A stretch of 64,000 nucleotides of DNA from Lysobacteraceae bacterium (lineage in GTDB: Bacteria > Pseudomonadota > Gammaproteobacteria > Xanthomonadales > Rhodanobacteraceae): the NCBI GenBank assembly GCA_021372495.1, contig JAJFUF010000006.1:124001-188000 (forward strand), in the 5' to 3' direction. Both the position numbers and the translations under genes were made by a program. The notes beneath the pieces were generated by a model. The model was not told the origin of the DNA and did not search any database. It saw only the letters and a program-made list of their open reading frames with translations. Of the stretch, positions 12,123-20,940 are shown piece by piece. The stretch's first letter is position 1; every line of letters begins with the position of its first letter.

Positions 12123-14675
12123 ATGAACGACTTCTCGACACCCGACCTCTCCGGCCTGTCCGACCGGGAGGCCGCCGCGCGCCTGCACGACGAAGGCCCC
12201 AACGAACTGCCGCGCGACGGCCGGCGCTCGCTGCCGCGGATCGTGCTGGAAGTGGTGCGCGAGCCGATGTTCGGCCTGCTGCTCGCCGCCGGCCTGATCT
12301 ACCTCGTCCTCGGCAACCGCGGCGAGGCGGCGATGCTGCTGGTGTTCGCCTGCCTCTCGGTCGGCATCGCGATCGTGCAGGAGCACCGCAGCGAGCGCGT
12401 GCTGGAGGCGCTGCGCGACCTGACCAGCCCGCGCGCGCTGGTGGTGCGCGAGGGCCGGCGCCTGCGCATCGCCGGGCGCGAGGTCGTGCGCGGCGACCTG
12501 CTGGTGCTGGCCGAGGGCGACCGCGTCGCCGCCGACGCGCGGGTGCTGGAAGGCCACGAACTCGCCGCCGACGAATCGCTGCTGACCGGCGAATCCGCGC
12601 CGGTGCGCAAGCGCAGCGCCGACGCCGATGCGGAGCTGCCGGCCGCGCGGCCGGGCGGCGACGACCTGCCGTTCGTCTATTCCGGCACGCTGCTGGTGCG
12701 CGGCCACGGCCTGGCGCGCGTCACCGCGACCGGCGCGCGCAGCGAGATCGGCCGCATCGGCGTCGCGCTGGGCCGCATCGAGCACGCGCCGACCCGGCTC
12801 AGCCGGCAGACCCGCCACGTGGTGCGCGCGTTCGGCCTGACCGGCCTCGCGCTCAGCACGCTGGCCGTGCTGCTGTATGGCCTCTTGCGCGACGGCTGGA
12901 TGAACGCGGTGCTGGCCGGCATCGCGCTCGGCATGTCGATGCTGCCGGAGGAATTCCCGCTGGTGCTGAGCGTGTTCATGGTGATGGGCGCGTGGCGCAT
13001 CTCGAAGGCACGCGTGCTGACCCGGCGCGCGGCCACCATCGAGACGCTCGGCGCCGCCACCGTGCTGTGCGCGGACAAGACCGGCACGCTGACCCAGAAC
13101 CGCATGCGCATCGCCGAGCTGTGCGTGGACGGCGAGGTGTTCCGGCCCACCCCGCTCGACGACGGCGACCTGCCGGAAACGTTCCACCCGCTGGTCGAGT
13201 ACGCGATCCTGGCCAGCGTGCCGGATCCGTTCGACCCGATGGAGCGCGCCGTGCACGCGCTGGGCGGCGAGCGCCTGGCCGGCACCGAGCACCTGCACGG
13301 CGAATGGCGGCTGGCGCGCGAGTACGCGCTGGACGCCGGGCTGCTGGCGATGACCCAGGCGTGGCGCGCCGAGGACGAGGAGACGTTCGTGGTCGCCGCC
13401 AAGGGCGCGCCGGAGGCGATCGTCGACCTGTGCCACCTCGACGCGAACGCGGCCGCCACGGCGCTGCGCGACGCCGACGCCATGGCGCGCCGCGGCATGC
13501 GCGTGCTCGGCGTGGCGCAAGCGCGCCACCGCGGCGAGGCCTGGCCGCCTTCGCAGCACGACTTCGCGTTCGCCTTCGTTGGCCTGGTCGGCCTGGCCGA
13601 CCCGCTGCGTCCCGGCGCGGCGGACGCCGTGCGCGAGTGCCGCGCGGCCGGCATCCGCGTGGCGATGATCACCGGCGACTACCCGGCCACCGCGCGCGCG
13701 ATCGCCGCCGAGGCCGGCATCGACGCGGCGCACACGATCACCGGCGACGAGCTCGAGCGCATGGAGGACTTCGAGCTGACCGAGCGCATCCGCGAGTGCA
13801 GCGTGTTCGCGCGCATCATGCCGGAGCAGAAGCTGCGCATCGTCGAGGCGCTGAAGGCCAACGGCGAGGTGGTGGCGATGACCGGCGACGGCGTCAACGA
13901 CGCGCCGTCGCTGAAGGCCGCGCATATCGGCGTGGCGATGGGCGGACGCGGCACCGACGTGGCGCGCGAGGCCGCCGACCTGGTGCTGCTGGACGACGAC
14001 TTCGGCTCGATCGTGCGCACCGTGCGGCTCGGCCGGCGCATCTACGACAACCTGCGCAAGGCGATGGGCTACATCCTCGCCGTGCACGTGCCGATCGCCG
14101 GGCTGGCGCTGCTGCCGCTGCTGGCCGGCACGCCGCTGGTGCTGGCGCCGGTGCACATCGCGTTCCTGGAGATGGTGATCGACCCGGCGTGCTCGATCGT
14201 GTTCGAGGCCGAGCGCGAGGAGAACGACATCATGCGCCGCCCGCCGCGCGCGCCGGAGACGCCGCTGTTCTCCGCCGTGCTGCTCGCGTGGAGCCTGCTG
14301 CAGGGGGCGCTGGCGCTGCTGCTGGTCGGCGCGGTGTACGCGGCGGCGCTGCGCGCGGGACTCGTCGACGGCCAGGTGCGCGCGCTGGCGTTCGTCGCGC
14401 TGGTCGCCTGCAACGTCGCGCTGATCCTCGGCAACCGCTCGCTGGACGGCGCGCTGACCACGACGCTGGCGCGCCCCAACCGCGCGCTGTGGTGGGTGCT
14501 GGGCGCGGCCACGGCGCTACTCGCGCTGACCTTGGCGTGGGCGCCGGCGCGCGCGCTGTTCCATTTCGCGCTGCCGCCGCCGGCCGGCCTGGGCGGCGCG
14601 CTCGCCGCCGGCGCCGTGCTGCTCGCCGCGCTTGCGCTGCTGAAGCCGCTGCTGCGCGCGCGTCTGGCGGCGTGA
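12123..14675 (+). CDS. P-type (P2-like) cation-transporting ATPase
   Basis: 850-aa inner-membrane ion pump. Domain order: N-terminal cation-ATPase segment, actuator domain with LTGES (about residue 157), transmembrane ion site MLPEEFPLV (about 277-285), phosphorylation site DKTGTLT (Asp 318), nucleotide-binding domain with KGAPE, hinge TGDGVNDAPSLK, and a C-terminal membrane bundle. The PEEFP ion-site motif replaces the PEGLP of SERCA-type pumps, marking a bacterial Ca2+-ATPase-like subgroup whose ion is not firmly known. The ATG at 12123 follows a near-perfect AAGGAGG at 12110-12116. Convergent with xerD, 28 bases apart. Confidence 0.92.
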   Translation: MNDFSTPDLSGLSDREAAARLHDEGPNELPRDGRRSLPRIVLEVVREPMFGLLLAAGLIYLVLGNRGEAAMLLVFACLSVGIAIVQEHRSERVLEALRDLTSPRALVVREGRRLRIAGREVVRGDLLVLAEGDRVAADARVLEGHELAADESLLTGESAPVRKRSADADAELPAARPGGDDLPFVYSGTLLVRGHGLARVTATGARSEIGRIGVALGRIEHAPTRLSRQTRHVVRAFGLTGLALSTLAVLLYGLLRDGWMNAVLAGIALGMSMLPEEFPLVLSVFMVMGAWRISKARVLTRRAATIETLGAATVLCADKTGTLTQNRMRIAELCVDGEVFRPTPLDDGDLPETFHPLVEYAILASVPDPFDPMERAVHALGGERLAGTEHLHGEWRLAREYALDAGLLAMTQAWRAEDEETFVVAAKGAPEAIVDLCHLDANAAATALRDADAMARRGMRVLGVAQARHRGEAWPPSQHDFAFAFVGLVGLADPLRPGAADAVRECRAAGIRVAMITGDYPATARAIAAEAGIDAAHTITGDELERMEDFELTERIRECSVFARIMPEQKLRIVEALKANGEVVAMTGDGVNDAPSLKAAHIGVAMGGRGTDVAREAADLVLLDDDFGSIVRTVRLGRRIYDNLRKAMGYILAVHVPIAGLALLPLLAGTPLVLAPVHIAFLEMVIDPACSIVFEAEREENDIMRRPPRAPETPLFSAVLLAWSLLQGALALLLVGAVYAAALRAGLVDGQVRALAFVALVACNVALILGNRSLDGALTTTLARPNRALWWVLGAATALLALTLAWAPARALFHFALPPPAGLGGALAAGAVLLAALALLKPLLRARLAA

Positions 14676-14703
14676 GCGCCGGCCCCGCGGCCGCGCGGCG
14701 CGG

Positions 14704-15621
14704 TCAGCCGCGCGGATGGTGCTGCGCGTGCAGGCGCTTGAGGCCTTCCTTGGCGACCAGCGTGTAGATCTGCGTGGTCGACAGCGAGCTGTGCCCGAGC
14801 AGCATCTGCAGCACGCGCAGGTCGGCGCCGTGGTTCAGCAGGTGGGTGGCGAACGAGTGCCGCAGCACGTGCGGCGAGATGCGCTTCGATTCGATGCCGG
14901 CCGCCAGCGCGTGCTTCTTCACCAGCGACCACGCCATCTGCCGGGTCATGCCCTCGCCGCGCCGCGACAGGAACAGCGCCGCCGGCAGGCGCCCGCGCGC
15001 CAGCGTCGGCCGCGCCTCGGCGAGATAGCGCTGCAGCCAGTCCTGCGCGACCTCGCCGACCGGCACCAGCCGCTCCTTGCCGCCCTTGCCGGTCACGCGC
15101 AGCACGCCCTGGCGCAGGTTCAGCGCGGCCAGCGGCAAGCCGACCAGCTCGCTGACGCGCAGGCCGGAGGCGTACATCAGCTCGAACATGGTGCGGTCGC
15201 GCAGGCCCAGCGGGGTGGCGTCGTCCGGCGCGCGCAGCAGCGACTCGACCTCGCGCTCGCTGAGCGCCTTGGGCAGGCCGCGCGGCAGCTTGGGCGGCTG
15301 CAGCAGCAGGGTCGGGTTGTCCGCGCCGGGCTGCACGCGCGCGCGATGCGCGTAGTAGCGGCGCAGCGCGCTCAGCAGGCGCGCGTTGCTGCGCGCCTTG
15401 ACCTGCGCGGCGCCGCGCTCGCCGAGGTAGCGGAAGATGTCCTCGCGCGCGGCGTCGACCAGGCTGCGCCCGCGCGCGGCCTGCCAGCGTGCGAAGCCTT
15501 CGAGGTCGCTGCGATAGGCGGCCAGGGTCAGGTCGGCCAGCCCCTCCTCGGACCAGGCGCGCTCGAGGAACAGGTCGATGTCGGCCCGGTCGGCGGCGTC
15601 GATGCTTGCTTGCGTCTCCAT
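14704..15621 (-). CDS. xerD: Site-specific tyrosine recombinase XerD
   Basis: 305 aa; resolves chromosome dimers at dif together with XerC and FtsK. N-terminal SAM-like core-binding domain (ERAWSEEGLADLTLAAYRSD...), then the catalytic domain. All catalytic residues are visible: Arg in ASGLRVSEL, Lys in GKGGKER, HVLRHSF (His-x-x-Arg), LGHSSLSTTQIY (His and Tyr nucleophile). The C-terminus LHAQHHPRG is a XerD hallmark. The frame continues upstream to 15699, but ATG 15621 gives the family length and avoids overlap with the divergent RDD gene at 15677. Confidence 0.95.
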   Translation of the reverse strand: METQASIDAADRADIDLFLERAWSEEGLADLTLAAYRSDLEGFARWQAARGRSLVDAAREDIFRYLGERGAAQVKARSNARLLSALRRYYAHRARVQPGADNPTLLLQPPKLPRGLPKALSEREVESLLRAPDDATPLGLRDRTMFELMYASGLRVSELVGLPLAALNLRQGVLRVTGKGGKERLVPVGEVAQDWLQRYLAEARPTLARGRLPAALFLSRRGEGMTRQMAWSLVKKHALAAGIESKRISPHVLRHSFATHLLNHGADLRVLQMLLGHSSLSTTQIYTLVAKEGLKRLHAQHHPRG

Positions 15622-15676
15622 CGCCGGCGATGCTGGCGCGTCCGCCGTCCGCGGCGCAAGCCCGCCGAAGCCCCCG

Positions 15677-16180
15677 ATGAACGCCGCCGCTCCCGCCACC
15701 TCCGTTCCCGCGCCGCTGTGGCGCCGCCTCGCCGCGCTGGGCTACGACCTGGTGGCCGTGCTGGCGCTGGTGCTGGCGATCGGCCTGCTCTGCCAGCTCG
15801 CCGCCGGCGGCGAGCTGATCGCGACGCAGGGCGGGCACCTCGCCGCGCCGTGGTGGTACCCCGCGCTGCAGCTCGCCGCGGTCGCGACCTACTTCGCCCT
15901 GTCGTGGACGCGCGGCGGGCAGACGCTGGGCATGCGCCCGTGGCGCACGCGCGTGACCGCGGCCGGCGATGCGCTCGGCGCCGGCCGCGCGCTGGCGCGC
16001 TTCGCGCTGGCGGCCTCGCCCTTGCTGCTGCTGGCGCTGGGGCGCGCGCTCGACGCGCGCGGCGTGCTCGTCGCGATGGCCCTGGCGTGGGCGCTGGATT
16101 TCGCCGTCGCGCTCATCGACCGCCAGCGCCGCGCCCTGCACGACATCCTCGCCGGCACCGCGGTCGAACTGCGGCGCTGA
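15677..16180 (+). CDS. RDD-family membrane protein
   Basis: 167 aa with three to four hydrophobic segments. The family hallmarks are RRLAALGYDLVAVLAL at the N-terminus, where the usual Arg-Asp pair appears as YD, and SWTRGGQTLGMRPWRTRV plus RQRRALHDILAGT in the C-terminal half. RDD proteins are small inner-membrane proteins of mostly unknown function; some have been linked to Na+(K+)/H+ exchange. It is divergent from xerD with only about 55 bases between starts. The position next to xerD and lptGF is typical for this order. Confidence 0.85.
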   Translation: MNAAAPATSVPAPLWRRLAALGYDLVAVLALVLAIGLLCQLAAGGELIATQGGHLAAPWWYPALQLAAVATYFALSWTRGGQTLGMRPWRTRVTAAGDALGAGRALARFALAASPLLLLALGRALDARGVLVAMALAWALDFAVALIDRQRRALHDILAGTAVELRR

Positions 16181-16197
16181 CAAACACGGCCATCGCC

Positions 16198-16278
16198 GGG
16201 CGGGCCTTGGCCCACCGTGGCATTCGCGGTGCCGGCGACGGGCGAGAGACGGCGGGCTGAAGCCTACCCTGCGGTCCC
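16198..16278. repeat. Palindromic intergenic repeat between RDD gene and lptG
   Basis: Contains GGGCGGGCC-TT-GGCCCACC-like and GGCGGGCTGAAGCCTACC segments. These are degenerate, inverted versions of the two hairpins seen twice at 20706-20898. It lies between convergent genes and may serve as a two-way terminator. Confidence 0.5.
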
Positions 16279-16288
16279 TCGCGCGGGA

Positions 16289-17395
16289 TCAACCGAACTT
16301 GCGGAAATACAGCGTCGCCGCCACCGCCAGCACCAGCGCCGGCGCCAGGTTGGCCAACAGCGGCGGCGCGTCGTACACCGCACCCATGCTGACCAGCGCC
16401 TTCTGCAGGAAGAACCACACCACGCTCAGCAGCAGGCCGATGAACACGCGCTTGCCGAGGCCGCCCGAGCGCAGCGTGCCGAACGCGAACGGCAGCGCGC
16501 ACATCACCAGCACCAGCACGTTCAGCGGATACAGCACGCGCCCCCACAGCGCGTTGGCGTAGGCGCCGGCGCTCTGGGCGTTGCTCTCGAGGTAGCGGAT
16601 GTTGCGGCGCAGGTCGCGCACGGGGAGGTATTCGGGGTGCGCGACCGACAGCGCCAGCACGCGCGGATCGAGGCCCGAGTCCCAGCGCCGCTGCGCCGCC
16701 TGCGCGCTGCGCGCGGCGCCGTCGTGGAACGCGGTGGCGCGGACGTCGTACAGCGTCCACACGCCGTCGGCATGCTCGGCGCGGCGCGCGGTGGTCAGCG
16801 CGGTCAGGTTGCCGTCGGTGTCGAAGCCGTAGATGCGCACTTCGGCCAGCTCGACGCTGACGCGGTCGTGCTCGCGATGCGCCAGCGCGGCCTTGGCGTT
16901 GACGATGCTGCCGTTGTCGCGCGCCCACAGGCCGGTGCGCGTGGATGCGCCGAGGTTGCGCGCCTTCGCCTGCAACTGGATCGCGTCGGCGCGCTGCTGG
17001 CCGGCCGGCGCGACCGTCTCGCCGAGCGCCACCACCGCCAGCGCCAGCACCGCGACGGTACCGACGCCGGCCGCGGCGATGCGCAGCTTGGACATGCCGG
17101 CGGCGCGCAGCGCGGTCAGTTCGCCGCTGGCGGCGAGCCCGCCCAGTCCGAGCAGGCCGCCGATCAGCGCGGCGTTGCCGAACATTTCGTAGAAGCGCCG
17201 CGGCACCGTCAGCGCGATGTAGCCGATCGCCTGCGCCAGCGTGTAGCCGTTCTTGCCGATGCTGCCGAGCTGGCGCGCGAACTGGGTGAAGCTGTCGAAG
17301 CCGACCAGCAGCACCCAGGTCAGCAGCAGCGCGCCGAGCACGCCGGTGGCGACCAGGCGGTCGGCCTGTTTCAGGCGCGGCAGCGCGAACGCCAT
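16289..17395 (-). CDS. lptG: LPS export ABC transporter permease LptG
   Basis: 368 aa inner-membrane permease of the LptB2FGC complex that extracts LPS toward the outer membrane. It begins with ATG at 17395 overlapping the lptF stop codon by one base (TGATG). It has the YjgP/YjgQ architecture: three N-terminal membrane helices with ELTALRAAGMSKLRI (coupling-helix region that contacts LptB), a periplasmic beta-jellyroll (about 130-265), then three C-terminal helices. Being downstream in the pair, shorter in its cytoplasmic loops and ending in YFRKFG fits LptG rather than LptF. Confidence 0.93.
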   Translation of the reverse strand: MAFALPRLKQADRLVATGVLGALLLTWVLLVGFDSFTQFARQLGSIGKNGYTLAQAIGYIALTVPRRFYEMFGNAALIGGLLGLGGLAASGELTALRAAGMSKLRIAAAGVGTVAVLALAVVALGETVAPAGQQRADAIQLQAKARNLGASTRTGLWARDNGSIVNAKAALAHREHDRVSVELAEVRIYGFDTDGNLTALTTARRAEHADGVWTLYDVRATAFHDGAARSAQAAQRRWDSGLDPRVLALSVAHPEYLPVRDLRRNIRYLESNAQSAGAYANALWGRVLYPLNVLVLVMCALPFAFGTLRSGGLGKRVFIGLLLSVVWFFLQKALVSMGAVYDAPPLLANLAPALVLAVAATLYFRKFG

Positions 17396-18498
17396 CAGCG
17401 AATCTCCCGCACGCGGCGCGGTGCGTATTGGCGCCAGAGCATCAGCGCCGCGACCGCGAACACCGCCAGGTGCACCGGCCACAGCCCGACCGCGGGGTCG
17501 AGTCGGCCCTTGACGATGCCCGCGCGCGCCAGCAGCAGCACGTTGGAATAGAGGAAGTAGCAGAGGATCGCGACCAGCATGCGCCCGTAGCGCGGCTCGC
17601 GCGGCGACTGCCGCGCCAGCGGCAGCGCCAGCGCCAGCAGCACCAGCCCGGTGAACGGCGCGCCGATGCGCCAGGCCAGCTCGGCATGCGCGCCGGGCTC
17701 GTCCTGCCGCCACAGCGCCGGCGTGGGCAGCGCGTGGTCGGGATCGTCGCCGTCGACGTCCTCCTGGTCCTGCGACAGCGCGAGGTCGTTGCGCGCGTAG
17801 CGCATCAGCCGCCAGTCGTCGTGGCCGCGCCGGCCCTCGAAGCGGTGGCCGTCGAACAGCGCGAGGAAGCGGTTGCCGCCCTGGCTCTCGTAGTACAGCT
17901 CGCCGCGCCTGGCGGTGACGATGTCGACGCGCTGGCTGCCGTCGGCGTCGGCGCGCTCGCTCTCGACGAACAGCTTGCCCAGCCTGGTGCCGTCGTTGCT
18001 CATGCTGTCGACGAAGATGATGCCGCTCTTGCCGGGCAATTCGACGAAGCGGCCGGGCTCGAGGCCCGCGGCGATGACCGAGCGGTTGGCTTGCTCGATC
18101 AGCGCGTCCGCGGTGCGCACCGACCACGGCCCCAGCCACAGCGACACCAGCGCGGTCGCCAGCGCCAGCGGCAGCGCGAGCAGGCCGACCGGTCGCAGCA
18201 GCCCCCCCGGCCCGAACCCGGACGAGGCCAGCACGTGCATCTCGCTGTCGCGCCAGACCCGGGACAGCGACTGCAGCGCGCCGAGGAACACCGCCAGCGG
18301 CACCACGAAGGTCAGCGTGTCGACCATGCGCAGGCCGAGCACCGGGAACATCACGCTGGCCGGATAGCGCCCGCCCGCGACCTTGCCGAGCACGTCGGCG
18401 AAGGTGCCGCCGACGGTGATCAGCAGCAGCACGGCGCCCACGGCGAGGATGCCGAGGCCGAGCTCGCGCAGCAGGTAACGGTCGAGAATGCGCAGCAT
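17395..18498 (-). CDS. lptF: LPS export ABC transporter permease LptF
   Basis: 367 aa, YjgP/YjgQ family partner of LptG in LPS export. N-terminal MLRILDRYLLRELGLGILAV is typical of LptF; the coupling-helix segment SEMHVLASSGFGPGGLLRP follows (about 86-104). A periplasmic domain lies at about 130-270 and three C-terminal helices close the protein. It is first in the lptF-lptG operon and divergent from pepA, the conserved arrangement in this order. The intergenic space to pepA is under 100 bases and must hold both promoters. Confidence 0.93.
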   Translation of the reverse strand: MLRILDRYLLRELGLGILAVGAVLLLITVGGTFADVLGKVAGGRYPASVMFPVLGLRMVDTLTFVVPLAVFLGALQSLSRVWRDSEMHVLASSGFGPGGLLRPVGLLALPLALATALVSLWLGPWSVRTADALIEQANRSVIAAGLEPGRFVELPGKSGIIFVDSMSNDGTRLGKLFVESERADADGSQRVDIVTARRGELYYESQGGNRFLALFDGHRFEGRRGHDDWRLMRYARNDLALSQDQEDVDGDDPDHALPTPALWRQDEPGAHAELAWRIGAPFTGLVLLALALPLARQSPREPRYGRMLVAILCYFLYSNVLLLARAGIVKGRLDPAVGLWPVHLAVFAVAALMLWRQYAPRRVREIR

Positions 18499-18595
18499 GC
18501 GTTAGTATTTCGCTTTCATGGTTCGCCGCGCTGCGCGCGGCGAAGCGCCAAGTCTAGCCTGTCCGCCAGCGGCGGACCTCATTCCGGAAATGCCC

Positions 18596-20083
18596 ATGAC
18601 GCTGCAGTTCAGCCTCGATTCCGCCCACCCCGAGCTTGCCGACACCGCCTGCGCGGTGGTCGGCGTGTACGAGCACGGCGTGCTGTCCAGCGCCGCCGCG
18701 CGCATCGACGGCGCCGCACAGGGCGCGCTGAAACGCCTGATCGAAAGCGGCGACCTGACCGCCAAGGCCGGCGTCGCGCTGCCGCTGTTCGGCCTGCCCG
18801 GGGTGAAGGCGCCGCGCGTGCTGGTGGTCGGCCTCGGCGAGCAGAAGACGTTCGACGCCGCGCGCTTCCAGAAGATCAGCCTGGAGGCCGCGCGCGCGCT
18901 GAAGAGCCTGCCGGTGAAGAGCGCGACCTCGTGGCTGACCGCACTCGACGTGCCCGGCCGCGACGCCGCCTGGCGCGTGCGCACCGCCGCGCTCGCCGCC
19001 GACCACGCGGCCTACAAGTACACCGCGACGCTCAAGCCGAAGGCGGACAACGGCGCGCGCAACGTCCTCGAGCACGTCGCCTTCATCGCCGGCGACGACG
19101 CCCGCGACGGCCTCGCCCAAGCCGCGGCGATCGCCAAGGGCGTCGAGTTCGCGCGCGAACTCGGCAACCTGCCGCCGAACATCTGCACGCCGGCGCACAT
19201 CGCCGCCGAGGCGAAGAAGATCGCCGACGCGCACGCCGGCGTGACGCTGGAAGTGCTCGAGCGCGCGGACATGGAAAAACTCGGCATGGGCGCGCTGCTC
19301 GGCGTGGCGCGCGGTTCGGCCAACCCGCCGAAGCTGATCGTGCTGCAGTGGAAGGGCGGCAAGACCGACGAGAAGCCGTACGCGCTGGTCGGCAAGGGCG
19401 TCACCTTCGACAGCGGCGGCCTGAGCCTCAAGCCGGGCGCCGGCATGGAGGAGATGAAGTTCGACATGTGCGGCGCCGCCGGCGTGCTCGGCGCGTTCCT
19501 CGCCGCGGCCGAGCTGAAGCTGCCGCTGAACCTGGTGTGCGTGGTGCCGTCGGTGGAGAACATGCCGGACGGCAACGCCTACCGCCCCAGCGACATCGTC
19601 ACCAGCATGTCCGGCATCACCATCGAGGTACTGAACACCGACGCCGAGGGCCGCCTGATCCTGTGCGACGCGCTGAGCTACGCGCAGAAATTCCAGCCGC
19701 AGGCGATCGTCGACGCGGCGACCCTGACCGGCGCCTGCGTGGTCGCGCTGGGCAAGCACGCCAGCGGCCTGATGAGCAAGCACGACGACCTCGCCGAGCA
19801 GTTGCTCGCCGCCGGCGAGCGCACGCTCGACCGCGGCTGGCGCCTGCCGCTGTGGGACGACTACCAGACCCAGCTCGAATCCGGCTTCGCCGACGTCGCC
19901 AACATCGGCGGCAAGCCGGCCGGCGCGATCACCGCCGCCTGCTTCCTGGCGCGCTTCGCCGAAGGCCAGCGCTGGGCCCACCTCGACATCGCCGGCACCG
20001 CCTGGGAAGACGGCCGCAAGGGCCTCGCCACCGGCCGCCCGGTGCCGATGCTGGCGCAGTTCCTGATCGATCGCTGCGGCTGA
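18596..20083 (+). CDS. pepA: Leucyl aminopeptidase PepA (M17)
   Basis: Cytoplasmic hexameric zinc/manganese leucyl aminopeptidase; in E. coli the protein also acts as a DNA-binding accessory factor in Xer recombination. About 495 aa. Metal and catalytic residues lie in [29 protein letters not shown] and the M17 signature [14 protein letters not shown]. The start is ATG 18596 (MTLQFSL); ATG 18590, two codons upstream, is equally possible. Its presence close to xerD may be coincidence. Confidence 0.95.
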   Translation: MTLQFSLDSAHPELADTACAVVGVYEHGVLSSAAARIDGAAQGALKRLIESGDLTAKAGVALPLFGLPGVKAPRVLVVGLGEQKTFDAARFQKISLEAARALKSLPVKSATSWLTALDVPGRDAAWRVRTAALAADHAAYKYTATLKPKADNGARNVLEHVAFIAGDDARDGLAQAAAIAKGVEFARELGNLPPNICTPAHIAAEAKKIADAHAGVTLEVLERADMEKLGMGALLGVARGSANPPKLIVLQWKGGKTDEKPYALVGKGVTFDSGGLSLKPGAGMEEMKFDMCGAAGVLGAFLAAAELKLPLNLVCVVPSVENMPDGNAYRPSDIVTSMSGITIEVLNTDAEGRLILCDALSYAQKFQPQAIVDAATLTGACVVALGKHASGLMSKHDDLAEQLLAAGERTLDRGWRLPLWDDYQTQLESGFADVANIGGKPAGAITAACFLARFAEGQRWAHLDIAGTAWEDGRKGLATGRPVPMLAQFLIDRCG

Positions 20084-20101
20084 GGTCGGGAAGCGGGAGA
20101 G

Positions 20102-20136
20102 GGGCGACGGGCGACGGGCGACGGGCGACGGGCGAC
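20102..20136 (+). repeat. Heptamer array GGGCGAC x5
   Basis: Five exact head-to-tail copies of GGGCGAC (20102-20136) in the gap between pepA and holC. Closer to holC (20230-20250) a short CGTCTCC-type repeat of opposite base composition occurs. It is a simple-sequence tract in a promoter region and may vary in copy number. Confidence 0.85.
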
Positions 20137-20254
20137 GGGGGAGCATCGCATCCCCGCACGCGTCGTCACCGCGGAAACCGGCGCGACGATGATGTAGGCT
20201 CCCGTCCGATCGCCGCTGCCCCGCATCTCTCACGTCTCCCGTCTCCACGCTCCT

Positions 20255-20674
20255 ATGCGCGCCGACTTCTACCTGATCGCCAAGCCGCGCTTCGCCGCGG
20301 AGCCGCTGCGGCTGGTTTGCGAGCTGGCCAAGAAGGCGCTGGCGGCGAAGCAGCCGATGCTGGTTTTGGTGCGTTCGCTGGAGCAGGCCGAGGCGCTGGA
20401 CGAGTTGCTGTGGGCGTTCGACGAGGACGCCTTCATCCCGCACCAGATCGCCGGCGACGAGGACGATGCGGACACCGCGGTGCTGATCGTGCCGCCCGGC
20501 TTCGACGCATTCGACCGTCCGCTGGTGATCAACCTGCGCGACGCCTGCGCCGAGGGCCGCTACGAGCGCGTGCTGGAAGTGGTCGCCGCCGATCCCGCCG
20601 AGCGCGAAGGTTCGCGCGCGCGCTGGAGCGAGTACAAGCGCCGCGGCTTCGAGGTCGCCAAGCACGACATGTGA
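20255..20674 (+). CDS. holC: DNA polymerase III chi subunit HolC
   Basis: 139 aa. HolC links the replicative polymerase clamp loader to single-strand-binding protein. Recognisable pattern: MRADFYLIAK start, an early helix, VLVRSLEQAEALDELLW, then the conserved FDEDAFIPHQI and LIVPPGF, LVINLRD segments. The position right after pepA is conserved in this order. In many relatives valS follows; here a sensor kinase on the other strand follows after a repeat region instead. Confidence 0.92.
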   Translation: MRADFYLIAKPRFAAEPLRLVCELAKKALAAKQPMLVLVRSLEQAEALDELLWAFDEDAFIPHQIAGDEDDADTAVLIVPPGFDAFDRPLVINLRDACAEGRYERVLEVVAADPAEREGSRARWSEYKRRGFEVAKHDM

Positions 20675-20705
20675 GCGCGGCGGCGACGCCACCGCTCGGA
20701 ATGTA

Positions 20706-20940
20706 GGGTGGGCTTCAGCCCACCAGCGCAACGCCGCCGAACGAAGCGATGCAGCGGTGGGCCAGGGCCCACCGTACGCGCTCCGCTTGCCGTCGCTCGC
20801 GTCCGTCGCCTCGCGCAGCGCCGCGGGGTGGGCTTCAGCCCACCAGCGCAACACCGCCGAACGAAACGATGCAGCGGTGGGCCAGGGCCCACCCTACGCG
20901 CTCCGCTTCCCGCCGCTCGCGTCCGTCGCCTCGCGCAGCA
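20706..20940. repeat. 120-bp tandem duplication with paired palindromes
   Basis: Two units of about 115 bases at exactly 120-bp period (20706-20820 and 20826-20940) differ at only five positions. Each contains hairpin GTGGGC-TTCA-GCCCAC and the longer GGTGGGCC-AG-GGCCCACC. The right half of each unit corresponds to the end of the sensor-kinase coding sequence on the minus strand. In the second unit this is the live gene end with TAG at 20896-20894. In the first unit the corresponding triplet is TAC and the copy is non-functional. Confidence 0.9.

Noticed and set aside
14704..15621. xerD as the integrase of a mobile element
   Set aside because: Motifs and the LHAQHHPRG tail are those of the core XerD; neighbours lptGF, pepA, holC are conserved housekeeping genes.
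20706..20940. Possible CRISPR-like repeats
   Set aside because: Only two units with 120-bp period, nearly identical throughout, no spacers, and no cas genes; it is a plain tandem duplication.
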